Assembly (NCBI GenBank): GCA_946811695.1 | Contig: OX328128.1 | Coordinates: forward strand, 75,028,531-75,092,530 | Length of the DNA: 64,000 bases | Direction: 5' to 3' | Origin: Gonocerus acuteangulatus | Lineage: Eukaryota; Arthropoda; Insecta; Hemiptera; Coreidae | Shown here: positions 55,507 through 64,000 of the stretch, in pieces | Position numbering within the stretch: the stretch's first letter is position 1 | Layout: the number at the start of each line of letters is the position of its first letter | Translations under genes and position numbers: made by a program | Notes under the pieces: generated by a model | The model's input: only the letters and a program-made list of their open reading frames with translations | Told to the model about the DNA's origin: nothing | The model's database searches: none

Positions 55507-55728
55507 GAGAATGAATCCGGTTCTTCAATTACCGGATATACTCCTTTAACTCCTGTGGATTTATGTAGTCAGCACGTCATCCGTCTGCTCTCATATGGTT
55601 TTCTCAAAACCTAGTCCACTGTAGTATCAGTCGGTCTTACAGCAGTTTGTAAATAGCTCGCGAAGAAATTGCATTTCTTTGGTTTTGCATTGGTTGCTTT
55701 GGTTTGTTCTCAGATTAGGGAGAACAGG
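55507..55728 (-). pseudogene. Possible Jockey-like LINE interior between two insertions
   Basis: A short stretch between family B and the palindromic element. It carries no clear motif; it is assigned to the LINE only by position. Confidence 0.3.
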
Positions 55729-56325
55729 AAAGGGTCTCACCGTGTTTCCATGTGAAATCTGCACTGGCGTTTTCCTTGTCTTTGATGTCATCATTTTATT
55801 TCTAGTTCCAAGAAATAATTTTTTGTCAATTATCAAACCTCTAACTGTACTCGTTTTGAGGGAATAAGGCTTGAAACCCCTAACTTCAAAGTCGTTTTTC
55901 TATGAAACTATAATAGATATTTAAATGAAAATAATGTGAATTGAAGCTATTGATTAGGTTTACCTTGCGTATTTTTTTCATAATTTTCGGATCACTTATA
56001 AGATAAGGAAAAAATTATGAAGATTTGAAGGGCGGTTTTCCCTAACTAACCCTCCAAGCACACCTACCAAAAAAATCACGTAAAATCAGTATCTTCTCAA
56101 CTATTATCCATAAAAGTTTCATAGATGTTCGAAGGGTGCATCATACATGAAATTACAAAAATCGAATATCGATAGCTAAACACTAAAAACCAGATGTCTC
56201 GAAAATATCTCAAGTTACTCTTAGGACGTTTTTGTTATTTAAATATGAACCCTCACATTGCTCAGTGCATAATATTTATTACATAGATCGAAAAACTATT
56301 GTCATATTGCAAGCCACTAAAATAA

Positions 56326-57242
56326 TCGATATATATAAAAATCACGTGTCTGTCTGTTTTTCTGTTTGTTTGTTCCTTATACAAATCCAGACCGTTTGGC
56401 CGTTTTTGACCAAATTTGGAATAATGGTAGGTCGTGATACGAGAAATCTCCTAGGCTAGGTCAAAAAAATATACCAGCTGTCTGTCTGTATGTTTGTCCC
56501 TTATACAAATCCATACCGTTCATCCGTTTTTGACTAAACTCGGTACACATGTAGATCTTAATCTGGGGAGAGTCGTAGGCTAAGTCAAAAACGTCTACCA
56601 GCTGTCTGTCTGTATGTTTGTCCCTTATACAAATCCACACCGTTCATCCGATTTTGACTAAACTCAGTACACATGTAGATCTTAATCTGGGGAGAGTCGT
56701 AGGCTAAGTCAAAAACGTCTACCAGCTGTCTGTCTGTATGTTTGTCCCTTATACAAATCCACACCGTTCGTCCGATTTTGACTTAACTCGGTACACATGT
56801 AGATCTTAATCTGAGGAGTGTCGTAGGTTAAGTCAAAAACGTCTACCAGATGTCTGTCTGTATGTTTGTTCTTTATACAAACCCACACCGTTTGACGGAT
56901 TTTGATCAAACTCGGCACACAGATTGGTCTTGATCAGGGGATTGTCATAGGCCAGGTCAAAAACGTCTACCAGCTGCTGTCTGTATGTTGTTGTTTCTTT
57001 TTATAAAAACCCACACCGTTAGACCGATTTTTACCAAACTTGGCATACATGTATGTCTTGATACGGGGGGTGTTATAGGTTATGTCAAAGTCGTCTAGGA
57101 CTCAGAGTTGGGAGGTCACAGTTTCGAAACGGTTACAGATTCGCGTTATTAGATTTTAATAATACTTATTTGGTTTCTAATTTATTTAGGCTTTTCTATA
57201 TGTAGAAAGTAGGTGTAGCATGGCGCGCCTGGTAACAGCTAG
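56326..57242 (+). mobile_element. Non-autonomous Helitron carrying a 124-bp tandem repeat
   Basis: Starts TCGATATATATAAAAATCAC, ends GGCGCGCCTGGTAACAGCTAG: 5'-TC, 3'-CTAG and a GGCGCGCC palindrome 9 bp before it. Inserted between A (56325) and T (57243) with no duplication. The mirror arm of the palindrome keeps the empty site (AAAATAATAAATACT, reverse of 58069-58083). No Rep/helicase ORF. Confidence 0.88.
56345..57110 (+). repeat. 124-bp tandem repeat, about 6 copies, inside the Helitron
   Basis: The AGCTG/AGATG landmark lies at 56476, 56600, 56724, 56848 and 56972, exactly 124 bp apart. Each unit has TGTCTGTCTGTATGTTTGTC and CCGATTTTGACTAAACTCGG. Confidence 0.95.
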
Positions 57243-58799
57243 TAAATACTAAAAATCTTCATTTTCTACAAAAGATAATTCATCTTAATCACTATTTTCC
57301 TCAATAGTTTTGGTACGATTTGTAACATGAGATGAAACTGGAACAAATGTTACCTCGCTGTTCTATTAGACGGCAATCAAAACGATATTCATGTTGAGTT
57401 CCTTTAAGAAAATGGCGACATATTAATGATTAAAGTTCGTTATCGGCACTTCAATAGCAAGAAATATCAAATGTTTCATTCAATACATTTTTTTTTTTTT
57501 TTCTAATTTTTTTAAATATTTATTTATGAGCACGGATGCGCATCTAAGGCGGTTCTCTCCAAACAGTTATTGCATACATACATCAGTTACAATATTACAT
57601 ATATACATCTATAAACAAGTGGTATTATTCGTATACATCTGGTTGATCAATTAGTTATAAATCGGATTACATAATGTTACATATTCATTCACTACATATT
57701 ATTCGTTCTTTACAGTTTACCAAGTGATGCAATACCTTCGTTTTGTTTTTTATTGTACTTGTTTGAATATAATAGAGACATGGGATGTTTCTCTTGTGAA
57801 AAAAAATGTTTTTTTTTTTTTTTAAATACAATTACAAGAATATAAAAAGATACACGTGTGATCACGCTAATGGAAATAGGAGGATAGGTTGCTGTTCACA
57901 TGTAGCCTCGATAATTTATTTCTTATCACTTGGTCGTTACTAATAAAAAAAAATTGAACCCGAATAAATTGAAACATTAACACATTTATTCGAAGTTAAA
58001 AGTGATACCAAAACTATTGAGAAAATAGTGATTAAGATGAATTATCTTTTGTAGAAAATGAAGATTTTTAGTATTTATTATTTTAGTGGCTTGCAATATG
58101 ACAATAGTTTTTCGATCTATGTAATAAATATTATGCACTGAGCAATGTGAGGGTTCATATTTAAATAACAAAAACGTCCTAAGAGTAGCTTGAGATATTT
58201 TCGAGACATCTGGTTTTTAGTGTTTAGCTATCGATATTCGATTTTTGTAATTTCATGTATGATGCACCCTTCGAACATCTATGAAACTTTCACGGATAAT
58301 AGTTGAGAAGATACTGATTTTACGTGATTTTTTTTTAGTTGGTGTGCTTGGAGGGGTAGTTAGGGAAAACCGCCCTTCAAATCTTCACAATTTTTTTTCT
58401 TATCTTATAAGTGGTCCGAAAATTATGAAAAAAATACGCAAGGTACACCTAATCAATAGCTTCAATTCACATTATTTTCATTTAAATATCTAGTATAGTT
58501 TCATAGAAAAACGACTTTGAAGTTAGGGGTTTCAACCCTTATTCCCTCAAAACGAGTACAGTTAGAGGTTTGATAATTGACGAAAAATTATTTCTAGGAA
58601 CTAGAAATAAAATAAATACATCAAAGTCAAGAAAGACGCCAGTGCAGATTTCACATGGAAACACGGTGAGACCCTTTATGTAGGATTCTTGTAGAGTTTT
58701 TCCAAAGATTATTGTTACCTGGGGCCAGCTCATAAACAGGATTTTTAGGACTAAATTTTGTCTAAAAGGAGCCAAATTCTACGGCACAGTCTTTTCATT

Positions 58800-59345
58800 A
58801 GTGTCTTATCTCTCGGATCCCTATATCTCTATCATCTTGATGACATTTGCTGTCGTTAATAAGGTGAAGAATATGATTTGGAGTCTTAGAAACGTGGACA
58901 GGTTGTCCAAGTCTGGGGATGTTGTGTTGAGTGTTCTATTGATCAGCGTAATTGAAGCTCTGTGAGCGTCAATGCGGACATCCAGAAAGTTCATAGCATC
59001 TGTAAAGAGTTCCCCAGTCCACGCGTCCCTTAATAACCAAAGAGAGATGGGTTGGGAACCGGGGTGACACATGGAAGGTACAAATAATCAATTTGTGGTA
59101 TGTAATAATTGGTACTACCAGGTATGTAATGTAGCTATGTCTAATAAGCCCGGATATCTCTCTTGTGTTGGGTAGTATGTTGGTTCGTCGGGTTCTAGTC
59201 ACTTCTGTACAACGTATAGCCAGGAATGTACTCCATCTGCTTAGGTTAGGTGCGTCTCCTTAGTACAGGCAATGTTTTCAACGTGTCTTTTCAGGAAGTC
59301 TGTCAGCTAATTCATGCAGTTCCCTGGTTTCAATGTAGGAGGATT
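58800..59345 (-). pseudogene. Non-LTR retrotransposon endonuclease-like remnant
   Basis: Minus-strand frames, with shifts, give HELADRL..., GDAPNL, a GYTLYR-like turn and SDRT-RRTN, the order of an AP-endonuclease domain in Jockey-like ORF2, then FLDVRIDAHRASITLI. Heavily decayed. Position and strand fit the 5' part of the element whose RT lies at 53775-54389. Confidence 0.4.
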
Positions 59346-60312
59346 CGGATTTTGTAAGGAATTACAGTCCATTTTCAGACGTAAAAATGTAAGTCAACAA
59401 TTTAGTGAAAAATGTTTTAATTTGAATTAAGAAGGGGGGAAATTATAATTTATGGTTTACTCCGGAACAAAATAATTAATTGGGTCAGATGTTCGTTACA
59501 AATGTAAAAGACGAAAAACTATTCAAGTTTATTTTATTTATATATCTGTGAGGACGCGACTATGGCAATTCATCCCACAAAACTATCAAGTTTATTTTGT
59601 ATTTATGTGGGTAGGATATTTCAAACAAATTATTCAGGAACTATGTAGTTCCTATTAGGCCGGCGTTTTTTTTTTTGTTGTTTTTTTTGGGCTACACTAT
59701 TTAACAGTAAAATGTTTTTATCAATCCAACTTTTCAGCAAAAATAGCAAATTGTTTTATTCCCCCGTAAAGAAAAATATATAAAGTTTCTATTTTATGCT
59801 TAACAGGGATAAGGGATAAATTGAAACGCTCTAAGATGATGCTGGGTCTTTTTTTTTTCTTTTTTTTTAACTGATTGTGAGCAAGCTTAACAATAATAAC
59901 TCTTGTAGCCCCCCTTCTATCTTGATTTCATTTAAACTGTTTTTCCTTAATTGATTATTGAAAACTAAATAATGATCTACACATTATATTTTTATTTGTT
60001 ATTGAGACAAAATAAAGCAAACATTGAATGAGAAAAATATAAATATATTTTTTGAAATTATAATTTTATTTGAGCAACACTGGAGATAAAACTTCAATAA
60101 GACAGAATACAAGGCTATTTTGATAAAAACATATGTTTTTCTCGGTCGAGCAATGTTTACATTCTCACCCTTGAAGTAGTTAGAATTAGTTTGTTTTGGA
60201 TTATTGACAAAGTTAAGACATATATTTAAGTTGTTTACAAAAATTGCGATTCTCTTATTTAAATACGATCAGATGTAAATTTCGACGGCGAAGGCAGTAA
60301 GTCGACTTCGAA
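59346..60312. other. Region upstream of the BSDC1-like start
   Basis: 59400-59660 contains scraps resembling the 3' part of family B (GGATATTTCAAACAAATTATTCAG). 60120-60312 is the presumed 5' untranslated and promoter area; no TATA box or initiator can be singled out. Confidence 0.4.
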
Positions 60313-61047
60313 ATGGCTGAGTAAGAACTAATATTTTGACCTATTTATGCCATTTGAAATCATTTTTTTTTATATCTGTTACTGAACGACAGCTATAAAT
60401 ATCAAATCTTATCGCCTGTAATTATGTTTTGGATGTAACACTATTGTGTTTTATGAATTGAAAGTTATTTTACTTCTGTAGTGAAGTTTTTGTAATACTT
60501 CACAATTGACAGTAATAATACTGAAGTAGGATTGTTGTAAAGTAAATAATAATTTGCCAAATAATAATTTCTCTATTGTTTAGATATTTCATTAAGATTA
60601 AATATTCTTAGTGAAATTAATGACACCTGTTCAAACTGGATGATTCATCCTCCATTGAAAGGAAATATTTTGATTTGATTTATTTATGTTCATCATTATA
60701 TATAATAACAAATAAACAATTTTTAAATACTGAGTTTTGATTCTGTTTTCCTTATTTTATTTTTGAACAATGGTGAAATCTTGTGAAACTTGTAATTATT
60801 TCCCACCAATGTGAATTTTCAATCCTTTGTGAATTAACAATTTCTCTTTTAATTACTTTTGTTATAATTTTCTTTCATAATATGAAACAGTAATATTATA
60901 ATCCATCTCAGTGTTTTATATCTTTCGGGTGAAAAATTATTAAACATTATTCAAAAAGCACTATTTTTTTACATTTCTGTTCTTAAATTGTGTTGTTTTA
61001 TTATTTGTTCACATTGACATCAATGCTAATTAATGTTTCTTTCTATT

Positions 61048-61129
<82 letters not shown>

Positions 61130-61993
61130 ATCAATTACATGCTATGTACATTTGTCATGTACGACAAATGTAGAAAATAAAAATAAACTCCCTTCCTTAA
61201 GGGTTACTAAGGAAGGAAATAAATAAATTCATATCCTATATATATATATATATTACACTTGTTCATATACACATTGGTATCAATGGATCCTCCTTTCTTC
61301 CCCTTAAAAGTGCTAGATTTTTGTTTTGGTTAAAATTAAAAAAATAAATATTACAAAACAAAATAGTTATAAAAATCATAAATTTAATTAACCTTATGAT
61401 TTTAATGACTTTTTTTATTGATAAAACCCTTTTTTAAATCACAATAAACAAGTTAATTCCTGTACTTCTGGTGATTTGAATTTAATAAATACAATTTTTA
61501 ACTCAGAATTTGACTTCAAGGTCAATCCGCAAACATGCAGTTTACACAAAAAGTCAATTCAAGGTCTTAAATTAAATATTAATTCAAAATTGTTCAAATA
61601 AAACATTAGTATTTTTTCAACATTGAATTTAACCTAGTGGATAAAATAGGCAAGTTCCATATGTGAAAATAAACTTATTTATTGATGCCGTTTAGTTGCT
61701 AGAGCTGCGATAAACTACTAATAAAATAAAATAAACTTCTGGTCTGCACATCCGACTTCCAGTTCTAAACCGGACTTAATATCATTTCATCCATACTTAA
61801 AGTACTAAAAAAAAAATTAATTTGCCAAATTTACTTATGAAGAATGTCATAATTTCTTCTCATTTCCTATTTATGTACTACATTAATAATTAATAAGTAG
61901 CTATAAATAAATAAATGAGAGAAAATTGATTTTTTTTTTTATTGCAGAGGCGGTGGCTGGTGGGGTTCTTGGGTGAACACAGCCAAGAACAAG
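60313..61993 (+). CDS. BSDC1: BSD domain-containing protein 1-like, first two coding exons (3' part off window)
   Basis: ATG at 60313 gives ATG GCT GA then donor GTAAGAAC at 60321. The acceptor TTATTGCAG before 61948 resumes with A GGC GGT GGC... to AAC AAG and donor GTATTT at 61994. The joined reading is MAEGGGWWGSWVNTAKNK, 18 residues in phase. Vertebrate and insect BSDC1 proteins begin with MAE-, a Gly-rich turn, WW.SW and an AK.KS run, so the match is specific though short. BSDC1 is a poorly characterised BSD-domain protein; the BSD domain itself would be encoded beyond 64000. No further exon was found in 61994-64000. Intron 1 holds a (TA)n tract; intron 2 holds a Tigger-like MITE, a SINE and a family B end. 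Confidence 0.72.
61050..61127. repeat. (TA)n microsatellite, BSDC1-like intron 1
   Basis: About 39 TA units. Confidence 0.95.
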
Positions 61994-62444
61994 GTATTTT
62001 TTCATAATCTCAATATCAGGTATATGCATGCCTATGATTATTTTGCAAAATTATTTAAATATACGTACAAAAAAAATATTAACAATAAGATATCTTCTTT
62101 ATTATTTATTAAATTTGGCCAAGTAATTATCTTCTCAGTAGAGATAGCCGGTGATGGAGAATGGAGAAAGATACGCTGCTGTACATTGTGCTACAACCAA
62201 TCTTCTGCACCTCTTTTGTCAAATCTTCTTTGTTGGTTGAACTCAATACTTTCAGACGTTACTTCTATGAATTAACATGAGAAAGTTTCTCATCGAGTAC
62301 AAATTCTTCCTTGTAATTCTAGTAATCCAGCCGTGTTTTATACATTCACCTCTGTGTGATTTCCTTCTTTTCCGATCTAATAACTTGGCATGAGCCAGTG
62401 ATTCCTCCCCTCCCCTCCACTCTCTCGTTTTTAAGTTCTATATA

Positions 62445-62866
62445 CAGTAGTCATTCTATAGTAGCCGTGTTCTATTGTCCTTTCATTTTTTTAAATGAGT
62501 AAAAAAACAAGAACAAAACTTTCGTTTGAAGACAAAATAAAAATTGTGAAAGAAGTTGATGACAACACCAGCGAAACAAAAATAGACATAGCTAAACGGT
62601 TGATATTACCTCTGTCAACTCTTCCGACTATTATCGGTAAGAGGAAATAAATCGAGGAGAGTTACGTGATATGAAACTTGAAATTATAATAATGTACAAT
62701 GTTATCTAAAAACAAAATATGTACAAACAATGAAATTGTGACTTTTTGTATGAAGATTTTATTTTAAAATAGCCGAGAATCATAGTACTATTCAGTTATA
62801 CGAAGTATTCGCTTCCACGAAACATTTACCGTTCAGTCTCACATTCGTATGAGTAAGACTCCACTG
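62445..62866 (+). mobile_element. Internally deleted pogo/Tigger-like element
   Basis: Termini CAGTAGTC and, reversed, CAGTGGAGTC, each next to TA (62443-62444, 62867-62868). 422 bp. It contains the first codons of a pogo-type transposase. Confidence 0.75.
62495..62650 (+). pseudogene. Pogo/CENP-B-like transposase N-terminus (51 residues)
   Basis: MSKKTRTKLSFEDKIKIVKE...DIAKRL..PLSTLPTIIGKRK then TAA. This matches the first helix-turn-helix of CENP-B/Tigger/Jerky proteins (LSxEDKIKII.EV, S.STL.TIIKKR). It stops where the second DNA-binding domain should start; no DDE domain follows, so it is a remnant. Confidence 0.8.
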
Positions 62867-62960
62867 TATATTAAATTATAATCCCTTTCCCTAGACCAGC
62901 ATAAATTCCTAATAATTAATACAGTATTCTCAGTCCCATTTATATATATGTATATATATA

Positions 62961-63164
62961 TTTAAATTTTAACGTCCATTTATTATTAACAACGAATTTT
63001 AGGACGGGTTATCTACAGGTTACCACCCTTTTCTAGCCAGGATAGGGGTGATACCTTTTCTTTTTACGAAAGAAAAGCCACCACCCCTAGTGGGAATCGA
63101 ACCCACAACCTTTGGCACGGAGTGTTAAGTGCTCACGCCTTAACCCTCATGGCCATCGGGTCTC

Positions 63165-63166
<2 letters not shown>
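62961..63166 (-). mobile_element. tRNA-derived SINE (family S1), near complete
   Basis: Tail TTTAAATTTTAACGTCC, body GACGGGTTATCTACAGG and CTAGCCAGGATAGGGGTG, head with B box GGGAATCGAACCCACAACC and CCTTAACCCTCATGGCC, all on minus. The best-preserved S1 copy in the window. Confidence 0.85.

Positions 63167-63240
<74 letters not shown>
63167..63240. repeat. (TA)n microsatellite
   Basis: TA repeat directly at the SINE head end. Confidence 0.95.
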
Positions 63241-63616
63241 GTATGTAATTTATACTGTAAACTTCCTCTAATCCGGCATCCTATGATCCGGCCCGTTATG
63301 ACAAGGATGTCTAGGCTGAATCTCCACCCCGACAACCCCCTGGGGTCATAACAAAACTCCCGGAAACCCTCTCTGTGATCAAACATGTACTTGTTGCCAG
63401 TTCAGTTTATAGCTTTCGACAGTATAATTCTAACAGTCTGCAATTTTATTTTAGTCATTTTACATTAAATATGTACTAATCTTGTAGTCTACATTTTGTT
63501 TACTTTTCATCTCTATCCATTTTTTTCTACATTCATCGGGCAATCTGGAATATTTGAAAATCTGGTATGCTTGAAATCCCAAACATGCCTGATTGAAGGA
63601 AGTTTACTGCATATAT

Positions 63617-63860
63617 AAAAAGTCCGTCACAGGAGCTGCATAACTAAGCACCTTCCTCTGAATTTTTGTAATGTAGACTACATTACTGAATAATTTGCTG
63701 TAAATAACCTCTGCAAATAAAATAAAAACGTGAATAGTTCTGCTCATTTACATTTCTTATGAGAACTGTTCAATTATTCATTTTGTAAATAATTTGCTTC
63801 CAGAGTTATGTTAATACATGATACTGTACTACTTAATTAATACACAAAAACTTCATGTGG
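63617..63860 (-). mobile_element. Family B 3' end fragment
   Basis: AAAAAGTCCGTCACAGGAGC, GCATAACTAAGCACCTTCCTC and the adjoining CTACATTACTGAATAATTTG match the 3' 250 bp of the 54390 copy in reverse. The remainder is missing; unrelated sequence follows. Confidence 0.75.
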
Positions 63861-64000
63861 GCCTAAAGACAGGCTAGAGCTTTGATTTCGGCTTGCAAAC
63901 GTAGTAGAAAATAAGATGTTTAGCGTGCAACAATGTTTTGAAACGGGAGTATGATTAAAGTGTCCTATCTCTGAGCCAAATTTTACTTCTTCCTAATGTT

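Larger units (their letters stand above)
55729..58677. mobile_element. Palindromic (foldback) element with about 670-bp arms
   Basis: Left arm 55729-56325 plus 57243-57315; right arm 58006-58677; near-identical reverse complements beginning AAAGGGTCTCACCGTGTTTC. The spacer 57316-58005 is unique. Open frames in the arms (KYEPSHCSVHNIYYIDRKT in both) are mirror images without family signature. The left arm is interrupted by a Helitron. No transposase is recognised, and no clear target duplication. Confidence 0.8.

Noticed and set aside
56232..56340. KYEPSHCSVHNIYYIDRKT peptide conserved at two places
   Set aside because: The two occurrences are the mirrored arms of one palindrome, so the similarity carries no coding evidence.

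Overview
The window is nuclear DNA from an animal, most likely an arthropod. It is AT-rich with long introns, dozens of (TA)n microsatellites and a heavy, layered load of transposable elements: Helentron/HINE-like and canonical Helitron elements, tRNA-derived SINEs, R2-clade, Jockey-like and BEL/Pao retroelement remains, and piggyBac-like, hAT-like, pogo/Tigger-like and long-TIR DDE transposons. There is no operon logic. Host genes are split into small exons, which I assembled by splice sites, reading phase and protein family signatures.

Four host genes can be supported. (1) 972-4708 (+): the last six coding exons of a DPP4-family serine peptidase with an intact Ser-Asp-His triad; its 5' part lies off the left edge. 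(2) 23099-28865 (-): cap-binding translation initiation factor eIF4E in four recognised exons; the extreme N-terminus is uncertain. (3) 45950-52970 (+): a seven-exon gene for a 263-residue C2H2 zinc-finger protein, apparently complete. (4) 60313 to beyond 61993 (+): the start of a BSD-domain protein related to BSDC1, with an 8-nt first coding piece and a 46-nt second exon; the rest lies off the right edge.

Between them: 5-9.8 kb holds a HINE copy and gene-free AT-rich DNA. 9.8-12.6 kb is a 2785-bp DNA transposon with 565-bp terminal inverted repeats and a 411-codon transposase ORF. 13-22.6 kb holds SINEs, microsatellites and a piggyBac-like element. The eIF4E introns carry tandem arrays with 168-, 48- and about 30-bp periods, and a 134-bp array lies just upstream of the gene. 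30.9-32.8 kb holds a HINE copy, a 20-bp x7 array with CTCF-like cores and a Pao remnant. 35.7-37 kb is a broken R2-clade element. 37.9-45.8 kb is a nest of Helentron-like elements inserted in one another. 53.8-59.4 kb is a decayed Jockey-like LINE, probably split by a HINE and by a 2-kb palindromic element that itself hosts a Helitron.

The four host genes have no evident joint function: protein processing, translation, probable transcription control, and a membrane- or trafficking-associated BSD protein. The unusual content is structural. Several insertions can be proved from 'empty sites' present elsewhere in the same window, a 134-bp LINE-derived repeat is tandemly amplified at three distant loci, and a short motif recurs in several otherwise different repeat families.
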